In this document: positions 46,440 through 58,000 of the stretch, in pieces | How the letters are laid out: the number at the start of each line of letters is the position of its first letter | Numbering within the stretch: position 1 is the first letter of the stretch | Source: Candidatus Doolittlea endobia | GTDB lineage: Bacteria > Pseudomonadota > Gammaproteobacteria > Enterobacterales > Enterobacteriaceae | Reading direction: 5' to 3' | Length of the DNA stretch: 64,000 nucleotides | NCBI RefSeq assembly: GCF_900039485.1 | Contig: NZ_LN999833.1 | Location: 496,001 to 560,000, forward strand | The notes under the pieces: model-generated | Seen by the model: only the letters and a program-made list of their open reading frames with translations | Told to the model about the DNA's origin: nothing | Databases searched by the model: none | Made by a program: the position numbers and the translations under genes

Positions 46440-46880
46440 TTTACCGTTGCCGATATTATTGCCCTGATGACGGCTTGCCAGTGTACTCGTTGGCAACGAA
46501 ATAGAGATAGGTGCCTCTTTCCAGACGCGCAGAGATTTTTAAATTAGATCGATATAATTTTATTTCGGTATGTAGCCAATTGATAAACACCGAGATTATC
46601 CGCGCTCGTTCTTTTGTCAGTAAATATCCGCCTGCGATGAGGTGTCGGCAGCCCTTTGGCTTGTCATCCCTAGCAAATTTCGCTACGAGTTCTTTGTGTG
46701 TTGGCGCGTTTGAAAAACGCACTATCACGGGTTGCCTTACGCTATCCAGTATTTTACAGCCAATATTTTCGGAATAACGCTCTGCGGCGCTTGTTGCAAA
46801 TAGAGCACGTGTGCAAGCACATTAACCATCTTGAGATATCGACCCTAAAGCGGATGCAATCGCAAAAAATCACATACCGC
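46440..46880 (-). pseudogene. mltG: Relic of endolytic transglycosylase MltG
   Basis: Directly upstream of tmk, as in E. coli. Minus strand: 'TKERARIISVFINWLHTEI' (ERDKVASVFINRLRIGM), then '[16 protein letters not shown]' (AKTPYLYFVADGKGGH) near the end. A 90-codon open frame spans both, but the catalytic region between and most of the N-terminal half are deleted. MltG terminates nascent glycan strands. Surrounding 46881-47356 is not recognisable. Confidence 0.82.
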
Positions 46881-47356
46881 GCTTTCAGCTTTAGTTGATA
46901 AGTGCCGATTTAGCAGCACAAACCTTGGTTTTAGGTTTATCAACTAGAACAATTAGCCAACATGCCACAGTAAATGCTACTGGCAGTATCTTTTCAGGCC
47001 ATTGTGTTTGATATCAACTAGCAGTAATTGTTTATTACTTGCAAAGCAATAACTTTACAGAGAAGTAAACAATAGACAGTCGGCGCAAAAGGACCAACTA
47101 ATGGTAGTGTTCTATTATCAAGTTTTGCCCTTCTAATTCAGCCATGCTAAGCGGCTACAACAACGTCTTGTCGCCTGGCGTTTCTCAATAGCAGAAAAGC
47201 TACAGGTGTAGGTTAGTGTGAATACCTTGCCGCCGTTGCCTGAGTATTTTTGGACCAACTGCGACCCCCACAAAAGTACGATGAAGCGGGCTTCAAAAGA
47301 CTCGAAAGTGAGCACCTGTAAGAAACAGGCGACATAGAAACATTTAGAATAAGAAT

Positions 47357-47431
47357 TGGAGCGGGAAACGAGATTTGAACTCGCGACCCCAACCTTGGCA
47401 AGGTTGTGCTCTACCACTGAGCTATTCCCGC
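47357..47431 (-). tRNA. tRNA-Gly (GCC)
   Basis: 75 bases with encoded CCA. Acceptor GCGGGAA pairs with TTCCCGC, anticodon loop TTGCCAA gives GCC, T arm GAGTTCAAATCTC. One base shorter in the D loop than E. coli glyV. Location close to rsgA/psd fits the E. coli glyVXY locus, suggesting a reduction from three copies to one. Confidence 0.97.
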
Positions 47432-47679
47432 TTTGACATAACACAGAGATCTAACGTCACCGGATAATTATAACGGAAATTGTGCACCGTTGCAAGTCTT
47501 TCAATGTTTTAAAACTGTTTGTTGTTGAGATTGACTTAAGATTACTGATATACAGTTTTTCTACCTAGGACTTACAAGCAGATATAATTCTCGAGATAAT
47601 GGGCAAGTTTTGCCAACGATAATTATTCTTTGGAACCATAAGTGTTGTAGTACTGGCTTTGTGTACATGCCGACGTAAA

Positions 47680-47910
47680 TGACATCTAGTGCGCGAATTG
47701 AGTCTGCAGTATTTGGTGCCGGAACGACAGCGCTCCGCAATTTTATTAAATTTTATGAAGTATCTAATAATCTACAAATTCCGCGCTTACTGTCATGATA
47801 CCGATTCCGGATACACACAATGCAGTATGCAGTGGAAGATCTCCTCAATAATGATTATTGCGTTAATGTCAGCATGTCATTCTTTGCTTGCAATGCTGTT
47901 GCCGCTACAA
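47680..47910 (+). pseudogene. rsgA: Relic of ribosome small-subunit GTPase RsgA (C-terminus)
   Basis: Plus-strand frame reads 'RELSLQYLVPERQ' (REFGLWHLEPEQI), then 'KFRAYCHDTDSGYTQCSM' (KFRDCKHDTDPGCAIREA), the zinc-binding C-terminal part of RsgA with cysteine-histidine pattern reduced. The GTPase domain is absent. It precedes psd, the E. coli order rsgA-psd. RsgA is a late 30S maturation factor, dispensable but growth-promoting in E. coli. Confidence 0.85.
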
Positions 47911-47952
47911 TGTAGTCTATTTTGATCACACACATAAAAAGAACGAGGTCCC

Positions 47953-48840
47953 ATGCTAGAGAGGGTAAAGATAGCTTTACAGCCTTTACTGCCTAAACGT
48001 TGGCTGACAGAGTTGGCAGGTTGGGTGGCTGAACGCCGTGGCGGCTGGCTAACCTACGGGTTCATTATGCTGTTTGTCCGATGGTATAAAATTAACATGC
48101 AGGAAGCACAACAGCCGGATATGGCCGCCTACCCAACTTTTAATGCGTTTTTTGTTCGGCCGCTGCGTGATGAAGTTAGACTCATTGATGCTGATCCCAC
48201 CGTGCTAGTTTTGCCGGCGGATGGGATTATTTCCCAACTCGGTTCTATTGAGGGCGAGAAGATATTTCAGGCAAAAAGACATTATTATAGCTTGGAAGCG
48301 TTGCTGGCCGGCAACAAGCCCATGATCGCCCGATTTTGCGATGGCAATTTTATCACCATTTATCTTGCTCCATGCGACTATCATCGCGTGCATATGCCTT
48401 GTAATGGTGCGTTACGCGAAATGTTATACGTGCCGGGGACATTGTTTTCTGTAAATCCACTGATGGCCGCGAATATCCCTAATCTGTTCGCCCGCAACGA
48501 GCGGGTTCTCTGCCTTTTCGACACCGATTTTGGTTCGATGATGCAGATTCTGGTCGGGGCAACCATTGTTGGTAGTATTGAAACTGTATGGGCAGGGACA
48601 ATTACGCCGCCACGGGAGCGAATTATCAAGCGCTGGCGCTATCCTCAGGCAAACGCCGACGGGGCGGTAGTGCTTCTAAAAGGCCAGGAAATGGGACGTT
48701 TTAAGCTGGGTTCTACCGTTATCAACCTCTTTTCTGGTAAAAATGTGCAGCTAGGTGAACATCTGTATCCCCGATACGTCACCCGCGTCGGTCAGCAATT
48801 GGCTCGCGGCATTGTGCAAACTGATAGCCCGCTGACTTGA
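47953..48840 (+). CDS. psd: Phosphatidylserine decarboxylase
   Basis: Makes phosphatidylethanolamine at the inner membrane. 295 residues; E. coli has 322, the difference being the unconserved C-terminal tail. The self-cleavage site is '[10 protein letters not shown]' with Gly253-Ser254, Ser254 becoming the pyruvoyl group; Asp90 ('LPADGIIS') and His147 ('[11 protein letters not shown]') complete the autocatalytic triad. GAACGAGG stands before the ATG. The downstream mscM of E. coli is not readable. Confidence 0.97.
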   Translation: MLERVKIALQPLLPKRWLTELAGWVAERRGGWLTYGFIMLFVRWYKINMQEAQQPDMAAYPTFNAFFVRPLRDEVRLIDADPTVLVLPADGIISQLGSIEGEKIFQAKRHYYSLEALLAGNKPMIARFCDGNFITIYLAPCDYHRVHMPCNGALREMLYVPGTLFSVNPLMAANIPNLFARNERVLCLFDTDFGSMMQILVGATIVGSIETVWAGTITPPRERIIKRWRYPQANADGAVVLLKGQEMGRFKLGSTVINLFSGKNVQLGEHLYPRYVTRVGQQLARGIVQTDSPLT

Positions 48841-50704
48841 TGCATCTAGGTGATTGCTAGTTTTCCTGCGTTTATCCGTTAGCTCTGTGTCGAAAAGACG
48901 ACGAATCAGATATTGCTTCGACCTAGACTTTTCAACGATGCATTACATCAGCGGTTCTTTCGACCAAGCATCGAACATACATTAGACTGTCGTCGATACA
49001 GCAATGCATACCTCTGGATGTAGAGGTGCACTTACACGACGAAAATCTGCTTAATAACAATTCAGTACTCACCATAAACAAATTACTGATCACAAATATG
49101 GATGCTGCTTAGCATAAGTGTAATGTCTGATACTGCTGATTGCAGTAGTCGCTTTAGACGTACTCAAATAGTTAATTGCAGACTATTTGCTGGCCTGACC
49201 GGGCAGTAATAGTAATTACATTCTTAAATAAGATACAACATAAAGGGAATACAGCTTGTGATTTTACTACAAAAAAAGTAAAAGCATTATCATAAGTTCA
49301 ATAGTAATTGTTTTACGAAAATTTAGTAGTGCGATACATTACAATTCTGTCTTCCAAAGTGCGTCCTCTTTTTTGGCAACCATTTAGATTCGATTTATTA
49401 TGACATAAGCTCTTTGTGACGGCAGCACTCAGAATATATATAACTATTGTTTCGTTTTTCCTAACAAAAGAACTTAATGCCTATCTTTAAATTATAAACA
49501 GCCATAGCCGAGGTCAGAGATCCTAAACAAGTCTCACTTGCGGCGTTACTTGCTTAATAATGAAGGCACATCCTCATTTTGCGAGATAATGATTAAAATG
49601 TTTTTGCGCATAATCTCTCTAATAAGAGGTTCAATTGCTTTTTTAGCCACTTGACATCACGCTAGTAAGTCACTATCGCCTAATTCAGGCTATCGTAACT
49701 TTCCTGTATAATTCCGCGTCATGTCCTTTTCTGTCAAGTGTTGTACTGCTCCTATTCCGCGATTACCTCATACGAAAAACTTTAATAAATTTTATTCTTA
49801 CGACAATCGCTCACACAAAAAGCATCTGTAGGCGCGATATCCAACTTGGGAACAATAAAATTGAATTATCAGGAAACTTTATTGAAAAGTATTAGAAAAT
49901 ATAAGGTGTTGGAGTCATCAGTTAGCAATCAGTATTGGTTATTGGTTTTAAAAAACAAAAGATAGAAAACTAGAAGTTTTGAATCACGACCAGTAGTTGT
50001 GAGAAGTAATCTCTGGCGAGATCTTTAGCCGCAATAACAAAAAGAGACGCAGCATCATATTGCTATTTGACTAGTGTCTAATACTGACGGATCAAATGAG
50101 AGGTAGTCCTGCCAATAGGTGATTGAATCATGCGGATATAAATTTCACGGTTGCCAAAAGTATATTGGCCATCGTCTAACTACGTGACCTGATTATGGAG
50201 TGACGCTGAGAAAGCAAAATAACAAGAAATTTGCTAGGCTAGCGTTATTTTTAATTATTTGCTATTTATTTTACTAAATTCACCTTTTATGACCATGAAA
50301 AGTAGGCGCTCAAAAGTTTGTACAGAATGCACGTATTTTCTGATACATTTGATTTATAAGATCTTTCAACAATGTTATTATATTGCTCTTATTTTTTAAA
50401 AGAGACTGACTTTAGCGCTTTATATTAAAAGGTGAATCGATAAAAACAAGCTAAAATCTCAGCTATCAACCACATTACCCTCTTTTATATCCGATTTTAA
50501 ACAGAAGATACTAATAAATATTGTTGACTATCTTATTGATAGTCAGGGTATTTTCCGGAATAATTTTAAAAGCAATACATAATCTATTGTGCAAAAAGAA
50601 ACCATGTCTGTGTCGGTCAGCGAGGAGCCTGTTTTTTTTGACGGAGTGAATGTGCAATATCATTCCAATGAATGCGCCACCTTGTAGCTTTAAGCTGTGC
50701 TGTA
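48841..50704. other. 1.9-kb noncoding stretch
   Basis: No gene supported on either strand. waaA would precede coaD in E. coli and mscM would follow psd; neither can be recognised. Around 49440-49500 ATTGTTTCG-TTTTT and TCTTTAAATT resemble the InsB end of the IS1 relics, but too weakly to call. Very AT-rich from 49830 to 50560. Confidence 0.5.
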
Positions 50705-51170
50705 AGGGTAACCATTGCTTAATCTATCTATCCCGGCACTTTCGACCCGTTGACTAATGGTTATTTAAGTTTGGTGATTCGCACCGAAAAACATTTGATG
50801 TTATCGTACTGGCGATTGCAGTTAATTATAAAAAGCACCCGCTTTTGGTTTAGGTAAAACGAATCTTTTTAGCAATACAGATTACCGCTCACCTACTCAA
50901 TGTAATAGTCACAGACTTTAGTAATCTGATAGCTGACTTCGTTCGACAGCAGTAGGCGAATATCTACACTCTCGGCGTGTGACAATGACGGATCTCGATC
51001 ATGAAATGCAGCTAGAGAAAATAAATCGTCATCTGACGCTGGCGATAAAAATGGTGTTTATGCTACCACTGAGGCCTGGTCTTATATTTCTCCCATCTTG
51101 ATGAAAGATGTAAGCGCTACACGGCAAAGATGTAGACCACTTTCTTCCTGCATTTGTTGCTAAAAAAGTT
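50705..51170 (+). pseudogene. coaD: Relic of phosphopantetheine adenylyltransferase CoaD
   Basis: Plus strand: '[20 protein letters not shown]' (E. coli [20 protein letters not shown]), then in other frames 'TDFSNLIADFVRQQ' (VGFSDLMANFARNQ), 'DHEMQLEKINRHLT' (EYEMQLAHMNRHLM) and 'GKDVDHFLPAFVAKK' (QGDVTHFLPENVHQAL). Whole gene length is traceable with several frameshifts, a lost ISSS motif and stops, so it is dead. CoaD does the fourth step of CoA synthesis and is essential in E. coli. 51171-51599 holds nothing. Confidence 0.9.
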
Positions 51171-51599
51171 CGAGTGTGGCTGCAATATGAGCTTGTGTTC
51201 CTGCCTCAACTACGTGACTGCAGTAGAACTCATTTATAAGATTTTGTTAAACTGAAGTAGTTACATAAGTAAAAATGATCACAATAATTGAAGTATTATG
51301 GCCCATACGAGGCCTGTACTTAGAATGTTTATGCTTCAAAAAAGAACAACTAGTGCTAATGCTCGTCTTTAACTTATAACGCGACCTAATACCGATAGTG
51401 AAAATTGTCAGTTTGCTGTGTCGGGGAAACGAGATTGTAAAAAAGAATAACAAGTTTCCGTTGTAGAAAGTATTATAATTACTGAGTTGCGTAACTTTCT
51501 TTGCGGTCAATCAGTAATGTTAACTTCTAGTATTTACCGACTAAAAACTTAGTCGGGTGGAGCAACGGGTTTTACACCAGGATAATCAGGCGAGACGTC

Positions 51600-53520
51600 T
51601 TGTACTTTTACATCGAGATCTTGAAACAGAGGCTGGACGCAATTAACCAACTACGGGTTAGTCGCGCACTAGCGGCTATGAGGCCGGATTTTCAGCACGT
51701 ATACAGTCTGCTACCAACTTTACTGCATTTTCATCATCCGATGCTTCCTGGTTACCTGGACAGTATCGTGCCACACGGCATTTGTTTTTATGTTCCCGAT
51801 GAAACACAGCGCACCTGGCTTAACGATATCGGGTGTCAGCTCGGTGCGGCAATAGCGATACTAAACAACGGCGAGCAGCCGATTACCGGCGTTTATTCTA
51901 TGGGTAGTGCTTCCTCCATAGGCCAGAATGCTAACTCCGATCTCGACATTTGGATGTGTCATCAGTCTTGGCTGAACGATGAAGAGCGCGCTCAACTACA
52001 GCGTAAATGTCGTCTACTGGAACAGTGGCAAATCGATGGGGTATGGACGTTAATTTTCGTAATAACAAAAACAGTAGCCTCGGAGAAAAAGATTACGGCT
52101 CTACCCAGCGTATCCTATTGCTAGATGAATTCTATCGTACCGCCGTGCGTATGGGCGGTAAGCGCATCCTATGGAATATGGTGCCAGGCAGTGAAGAACA
52201 TACACTACGATGAATATGTTCTATCGCTGTACGCCCGTGGTGCGCTGACGCCCAACGAGTGGCTAGATCTAGGGAGTCTCTGCGCCCTATCTGCAGAAGT
52301 ATACTTCTACGCCTGCCTATGGCAGTTGTATAAAAGTGTCGATTCTCCTTACAAAGCAGTACTAAAAGTGCTACTGCTGGAAGCCTACTCCTGGAGTATC
52401 CCAACACCGAACTGCTAGCGACAACAATTAAACAGCAGTTGCACAACGGCGAAATCGTTTCCTTTGGCCTCGATCCTTATTGCATGATGCTAGAGCGGGT
52501 GACTTACTATCTGACGAAGATCAACGATATGATTCGACTGGATATAGCACGTCGCTGCTTCTATTTAAAGATATGCGAAAACCTATCACAAAATGTGGTG
52601 GGTCGCCTTGGCGACGAGAGATCTTAACACAGATGATGACAAGCTGGGGCTGGAACGATACGCGACTGAAGGTGCTAGACAATCGTGCCAACTGGAAAGT
52701 TGGACAAGTGCGCAAAGCGCACAATGAGCTTCTAAACGCCATGATGCAAAGTTATCGCAATTTGATCCGGTTTGCCCGCCGCAATAACTTAAGCATCCGT
52801 GCGAGCCCCAAGATACTGAAGCGCTGACTCGCAAGCTATATGCCTTCGAGGCGCTGCTAGGCACAGGAACTGTTCTTAACCCACAGATTCTGTCTGCGGA
52901 TTTGTCAGAGTTGCATCCTATATCTCACAGAGTCATACCAATCGTATTGGATGATATTTATACACAACATCGCTAGGTGCTAGCATTAATCATCAGTTTC
53001 TACGATACAATCGCTTATCTTAATAAATTGGTGACTTTGGCCTGGCTTAGCAAGTTGCTGATACGGTCAGACTGTAAGTGCATATTAATGGTATCAATAC
53101 TTGTTGCTCAGCTAATTCGCATGAGCATATTGTCAATGTATCTGGCTACTTCCTTCTGCGGATACCGTCGCAGACGTATAAGACGTTTTTGCGGGATTGT
53201 CCGCACTTAAGTATAGCAACTGAGGACACGGTATGATTAAAAGTGGTGCATGTGGTGGACAAGGTCCAGGTATTTCGATTGCCTAAATGTTTCAGTGCAG
53301 AAGCTGGAAACACGATAGAGTTTACTTGCTCAGATGAAGACCGATCAACTTCGCTTTCTGCCGTTTGTGAACGGATTCATCAGCGAAAGCATTATTTAGT
53401 TCTTTATTAAGGTCACTATTGACAATAGCAGTTTCAATGTCTGTATATTCGATGCAATCAATGTGTAACGTTAGCAAGTTTCTTCAGTTCCATAAATGCA
53501 GGTCGTATTGTTTATGTGCG
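51600..53520 (+). pseudogene. cyaA: Relic of adenylate cyclase CyaA
   Basis: Starts with the TTG codon used by E. coli cyaA and is open for 174 codons ('[20 protein letters not shown]', '[18 protein letters not shown]' with the catalytic Asp pair), then frameshifts follow one another: '[18 protein letters not shown]', '[20 protein letters not shown]', '[16 protein letters not shown]', '[20 protein letters not shown]'. The regulatory C-terminal half has large deletions; 'LRFLPFVNGFISESII' (VKLPAVVDGFASEGII) near 53380 is among its last traces. Dead. The E. coli neighbours lptM and dapF follow. Confidence 0.96.
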
Positions 53521-53644
53521 CGTCATTTTCTAATGACGCGCCTCTGCAACGGGATACGCTTTTCATCCGCTGCGTTGCTTGTTAACGACAATTACTTTGT
53601 TTTTCATATGCAAAAGTGTGAGATGAGCGGATATACAATAGATC

Positions 53645-53821
53645 ATGACTAAAATGATACACCGTACGGTGTTGGGATTGATGCTAGTAGGACTTTACGG
53701 CTGTGGACTAAAGGCTCCCCTTTATTTTCCGCCAACGGATACAGTGGACAAAAAAGAACAGCGGTGTCAATTAACAACTACTTTGAGTTCATTTGTACAG
53801 ACTCGCCTTTCTCGGGGATAA
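53645..53821 (+). CDS. lptM: Small outer-membrane lipoprotein LptM
   Basis: 58 residues (E. coli LptM, formerly YifL, 67). Signal peptide 'MIHRTVLGLMLVGLYGCG' with lipobox LYGC (Cys20), followed by 'CGLKAPLYFPPTD', nearly identical to the E. coli mature N-terminus (CGLKGPLYFPPAD), the part that mimics LPS and binds the LptD-LptE translocon to promote oxidative maturation. The distal tail is unrelated and shorter. A second ATG three codons downstream is equally possible. Placed between the cyaA and dapF relics as in E. coli; an intact frame between two wrecked genes argues that it is still used. Confidence 0.85.
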   Translation: MTKMIHRTVLGLMLVGLYGCGLKAPLYFPPTDTVDKKEQRCQLTTTLSSFVQTRLSRG

Positions 53822-53931
53822 GGGTAGCAATATACTGTCGAAACTAAATACCTGTAATCGGATAATGCAGTCGCTTCTTGCTGTCAAGTAAGGCTATAAC
53901 AGGCTATTGTCTGCTTTTAGTGGCGTGAAAT

Positions 53932-54653
53932 ATGCAGTTCTCCAAAATGCACGACTCGACTTTATGGTTGTAGATGCTATATTGCGACGTAGGATTTAGC
54001 CAATTATTGGTGGCAGAAAACCTTATGGTTTCGTATTTTTAGCGCTGACGGTAACGAAATGGCGTAATGCAGTAACACTGCTCGATGTTTTGCCCGTTTT
54101 GTACACACAAAAAATTTGATCAGTAAGTGCGATATCCATGTCATCAATTACATATTCCGTTAACTGTCAATAAGGATGCTTCGATACGTGTCCAAATTTT
54201 AATCCGCAGCAGATGTTGTTTCATGCGACCACAGCTGAAAACCTATATGATATGCGTGTGTCTAAGGAAAGAGTGCTTTGAGCGTGGTGTCTATGGGCAA
54301 TCCGCACTGCGTAATCGTGGTAGATGAGCATAAACAACATTTGGTCGCAATTCTTGAACCAATATTAGAGAGCTGTGAGCGTTTCCCGGAATGAACTATT
54401 TATGCAAGTGTTGAACCGCGGCCATATCCGCCTCTGGTTTACGAAGGCGGCACGGGAAAACCTAATCCTACGGCATCAGCGCTTGTGCAGCAATCGAGGT
54501 AAGAATCTTGTAAGGTTGGCAGCTAGCGGAACAAGTACAGGTGGAATTCATGCCATCAGTTGGTTCAGACTAGAGTATTCGCTGTATACGACCGGTTCAG
54601 TCACCCATATCTATAACCGGATTGTTTTGTCTATAAAACAAGTCGGCGAATAG
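53932..54653 (+). pseudogene. dapF: Relic of diaminopimelate epimerase DapF
   Basis: Starts 'MQFSKMH' as in E. coli, then a small deletion and 'DFMVVDAI'; other frames read 'FRIFSADGNEMA' and 'ARCFARFV' ([25 protein letters not shown], with the catalytic Cys lost to a stop and substitution), '[15 protein letters not shown]' (GNPHCVIQVDDVDTA), 'LESCERFPE' (LESHERFPE) and near the end 'TGSVTHIYN' (TGPAVHVYD). Clearly dead over full length. DapF makes meso-DAP for peptidoglycan and lysine. Confidence 0.93.
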
Positions 54654-54671
54654 GTAGATGGCGCGCAAACA

Positions 54672-54749
54672 CTGGATAATGAACAAATTGTACAATATCT
54701 GCTGAAGCACTCGGATATCTTTATCCACAATGCATCAAAACAGTATTAA
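54672..54749 (+). pseudogene. yigA: Relic of YigA N-terminus
   Basis: One 25-codon stretch, 'LDNEQIVQYLLKHSDIFIHN', matches E. coli YigA (LTDDVVVDYLLRHPEFFIRN) and sits just behind the dapF relic, where yigA is in E. coli. Nothing of the remaining 200 codons is left, nor of xerC and yigB beyond. Confidence 0.7.
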
Positions 54750-54754
54750 TGTTT

Positions 54755-54779
54755 ATCCCTGCATCCAGAACCATTTATT
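54755..54779 (+). repeat. Short dispersed repeat, copy 1
   Basis: ATCCCTGCATCCAGAACCAT here and ATCCCTGTATCCAGAACCAT at 62527-62546 differ at one of 20 bases and both continue with a T/G then TATT. Origin unknown; may be the end of an extinct element. Rest of 54780-55006 holds nothing but the presumed recC promoter. Confidence 0.45.
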
Positions 54780-55006
54780 CTATATCGGCAATAGTTATGT
54801 GTATGTTTTGGTAGAGCGCTCCAATAGCAGAGAAGATCAAATATAATCTGCACGTAATAAGTAATTTAATCAAACGTCAGCTATCCTTGTTAGCTGTTTA
54901 CGTTTATGATCACATATGCCGAAGAAGTTATGACAACTAGTCATGCTGAATATATTCAGCAGATAGCATAAAATAACTTGAACTTTATGTATTCACATCT
55001 AAGTTT

Positions 55007-58000
55007 ATGTTTACCATTTATCATTCGAATCAGCTGGATCTGCTGAAAACACTTGCTGCTAAACTGATCGCAGGGCGGCCGCTGCGCGATCCGTTCCAGC
55101 CAGAAATCATTCTTGTGCAAAGCCATAGTATGGCGCAATGGATGAAGATGGAATTAGCGGCACAATTAGGCATTGCGGCTAATATCGACTTTTTACTGCC
55201 CGACAGCTTTATCTGGAAGATGTTTGCTTGCGTTTTGCCAGATATTCCCGATAAAAATGCGTTTGCAAAACCGATAATGACCTGGCGATTGATGGCACTG
55301 TTAACGCGACTATGTCAACACCCTGATTGCGCGCTGGTAAACGACTATCTGCGCGACGATGAAGACAAGCGTAAAAGTTTTCAGTTCGCAGCCCAAATAG
55401 CCGATCTGTTTGAACAATATCTGGTATACCGACCTGACTGGCTTGAAAGTTGGCAACACGGTGAATTGATTGACGGAATGGGCGAGACACAACGATGGCA
55501 GGCTCTGCTTTGGCAGACACTGGTAGCAGGGGAGCCGCTGTGGCAAAATCGCGCTAATCTTCACCAGTATTTTGTCAAAACTTTGACGAAAAGTCATACG
55601 CGTCCACTAGGACTGCCAGATAGGATATTTATCTTCGGCATTTCGTCGCTACCGCCTACTTATTTGCAAGTGCTTCAAGCACTAGGCCGTCATATTGATA
55701 TTCACTTCTTATTCACGAATCCGTGTCGCTATTACTGGGGAGACATCCACGATCACACTTTTCTCGCGCGCTTGATGCGTCGCCGCCGACAGCACTATCA
55801 GCAGAAAACTGAGCAGGCGCTGTTCCGACAGCCTGAGCAAGCTGATGCGCTTTTCAATGAGCTGGGAGAGCAGCAAACAGGTAATCCTCTGCTTGCCTCC
55901 TGGGGCAAGCAAGGGCGAGATAGCCTTTACCTGTTAGCGCAGGTAGACGATATTGCGGAGGTAGATGCGTTCGTTGAGCCAGTGACAGTTAACCTTCTGA
56001 GCTTACTGCAGCGTGATATTCTAATGCTTGAGGACCACGCCGTGATTAGCATGAGCTCTGAGATACACAAGCACGGCGACAGCAAGCGTTTGCTACAGCT
56101 AGATGATCGATCATTAACCCTACATATCTGTCATAGCCCGCAGCGGGAAGTTGAAGTGCTACACGATAGTTTACTGGCTATGATTGCTGAGGATCCTACA
56201 TTGCGGCCGCGAGATATCATCGTTATGATGCCCGACATCGACTTCTATACTCCGGCAATTCAGGCAGTGTTCGGTAACACCTCTGGAAATCGCTATTTGC
56301 CTTTTGCTATTTCTGACCGTCGAGCACGGTATTTCCATCCACTTCTTCCGGCGTTTCTTAGTTTGCTAGACTTACCACGTAGTAGATTTTCCGCTGAACA
56401 AGTTCTAGCACTGCTAGAAATACCAGCGATAGCGGCTCGCTTTTCAATTAACGAACAGGGACTACAAATGTTCCGCCAGTGGGTAGCGGAATCTAATTTC
56501 CGTTGGAAATTGGGCGATGATACCTTACATGAATTAATACTGTCTACTACCGGAAAGCAAACTTGGCAATTTGGGCTTACGCGCATGTTACTAAGCTACG
56601 CTATGGACAGCCACAGCGGTGACTGGCATGGCAGTGTGCCCTATAACGAATCCAGCGGTCTGAAAGCCATGCTGGTCAGGCAGTTAACTACATTTCTAAT
56701 GCGGCTGTGTCAGTGGCGTAACCGGCTTATCCACCCCCGCTCCCTGGATGCCTGGTTAAGTTGTGCTCGTGAAATAAGTGAGGATTTCTTTACGCCAGAC
56801 GCCGAAGCAGAATCGGCGCTGACGCTGTTGAAAAATCAGTGGAAACAATTGTTAGAGGACGGGTTACAAGCGGGATATGACCAACTAGTGCCGGTGACAC
56901 TTTTGCAAAGTGAACTGGCTGAGCGTCTAGAAAAGAAGCATATTAACCAGAGTTCCCTAGACGGGACGATCAATTTTTGTGCGCTGATGCCAATGAGCTC
57001 TGTTCCGTCCCGAGTAGTATGCCTGTTGGGCATGAATGACGGTGTTTATCCGCGCACACTGCCACCAACGAAATTTGACCTGATGGTGCAGCAGCCACGA
57101 CGTGGAGATCGCAGCCGACGTGATGATGACCGATACCTGTTCTTGGAAACGTTGATGTCCACGCAGCAACGGCTATATATCAGTTTTATAGGTCGCGCCA
57201 TTCAAGATAATACATTACGCTATCCGTCGGTACTGGTGAGCGAGCTGAGCGATTATATCGCCCAAAGTTTTTACCTGCCTGGCGATGAGCACGCTAATAC
57301 TGCAAGTAGTGCCGATCGGGTGCGCGCACATCTCTGGAACTGGCATAGCCGCATGCCTTTTGATCCGGAAAATTTTCTGCCAGATAACGAAAATCAAAGC
57401 TTTGCTGACGAATGGCTACCGGCTGCCTGTTCCAGCGGCAAACCTCAGCCAGATTTTGTTGCTCCCTTGACGACTCTGCCTCGTAAAGCGCTGTCGTTGA
57501 ATGAACTGCTGCATTTTTATCGCCACCCGGTTCGTGCCTGGTTTGTGCAACGTTTAATGATATCTTTCCACCAAACGTCGCTTGAGCTAGCTGCGAACGA
57601 ACCATTTGTTATTAATAGCTTAACTCGTTACCAGCTTAATTGTAAATTAGTAAATACGCTCATCGACGGGGAAAGCACGGATCATCTGTTTAGACAAGTA
57701 TGTGATGCCGGCCTGTTGCCTTATGGCACCTTCGGTGAGCTGTATTGGGCCAAACAATGCCAGGATATGACGAGACTGGCTGAACAGGTACAGACGTGGC
57801 AATTGCCAAAAACATATAGTCTTAAGGTCGAGCTAAGTTTAGAGGGCGTGACACTTTCCGGTTGGTTGCCTCAGGTGCAGCAGAACGGTCTGCTACGCTG
57901 GCGTCCCGGCACGTTATCAGTCCGAGACGGCCTGTTATTATGGTTAGAACACCTGGCGTACTGTGCTATGGGCGGTGAAGGTGAAAGCCGAATGTTCGGT

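Noticed and set aside
45914-46547. Long plus-strand frames opposite tmk and mltG relic (up to 159 codons)
   Set aside because: Antisense shadows of tmk codon usage; no ribosome site or family similarity.
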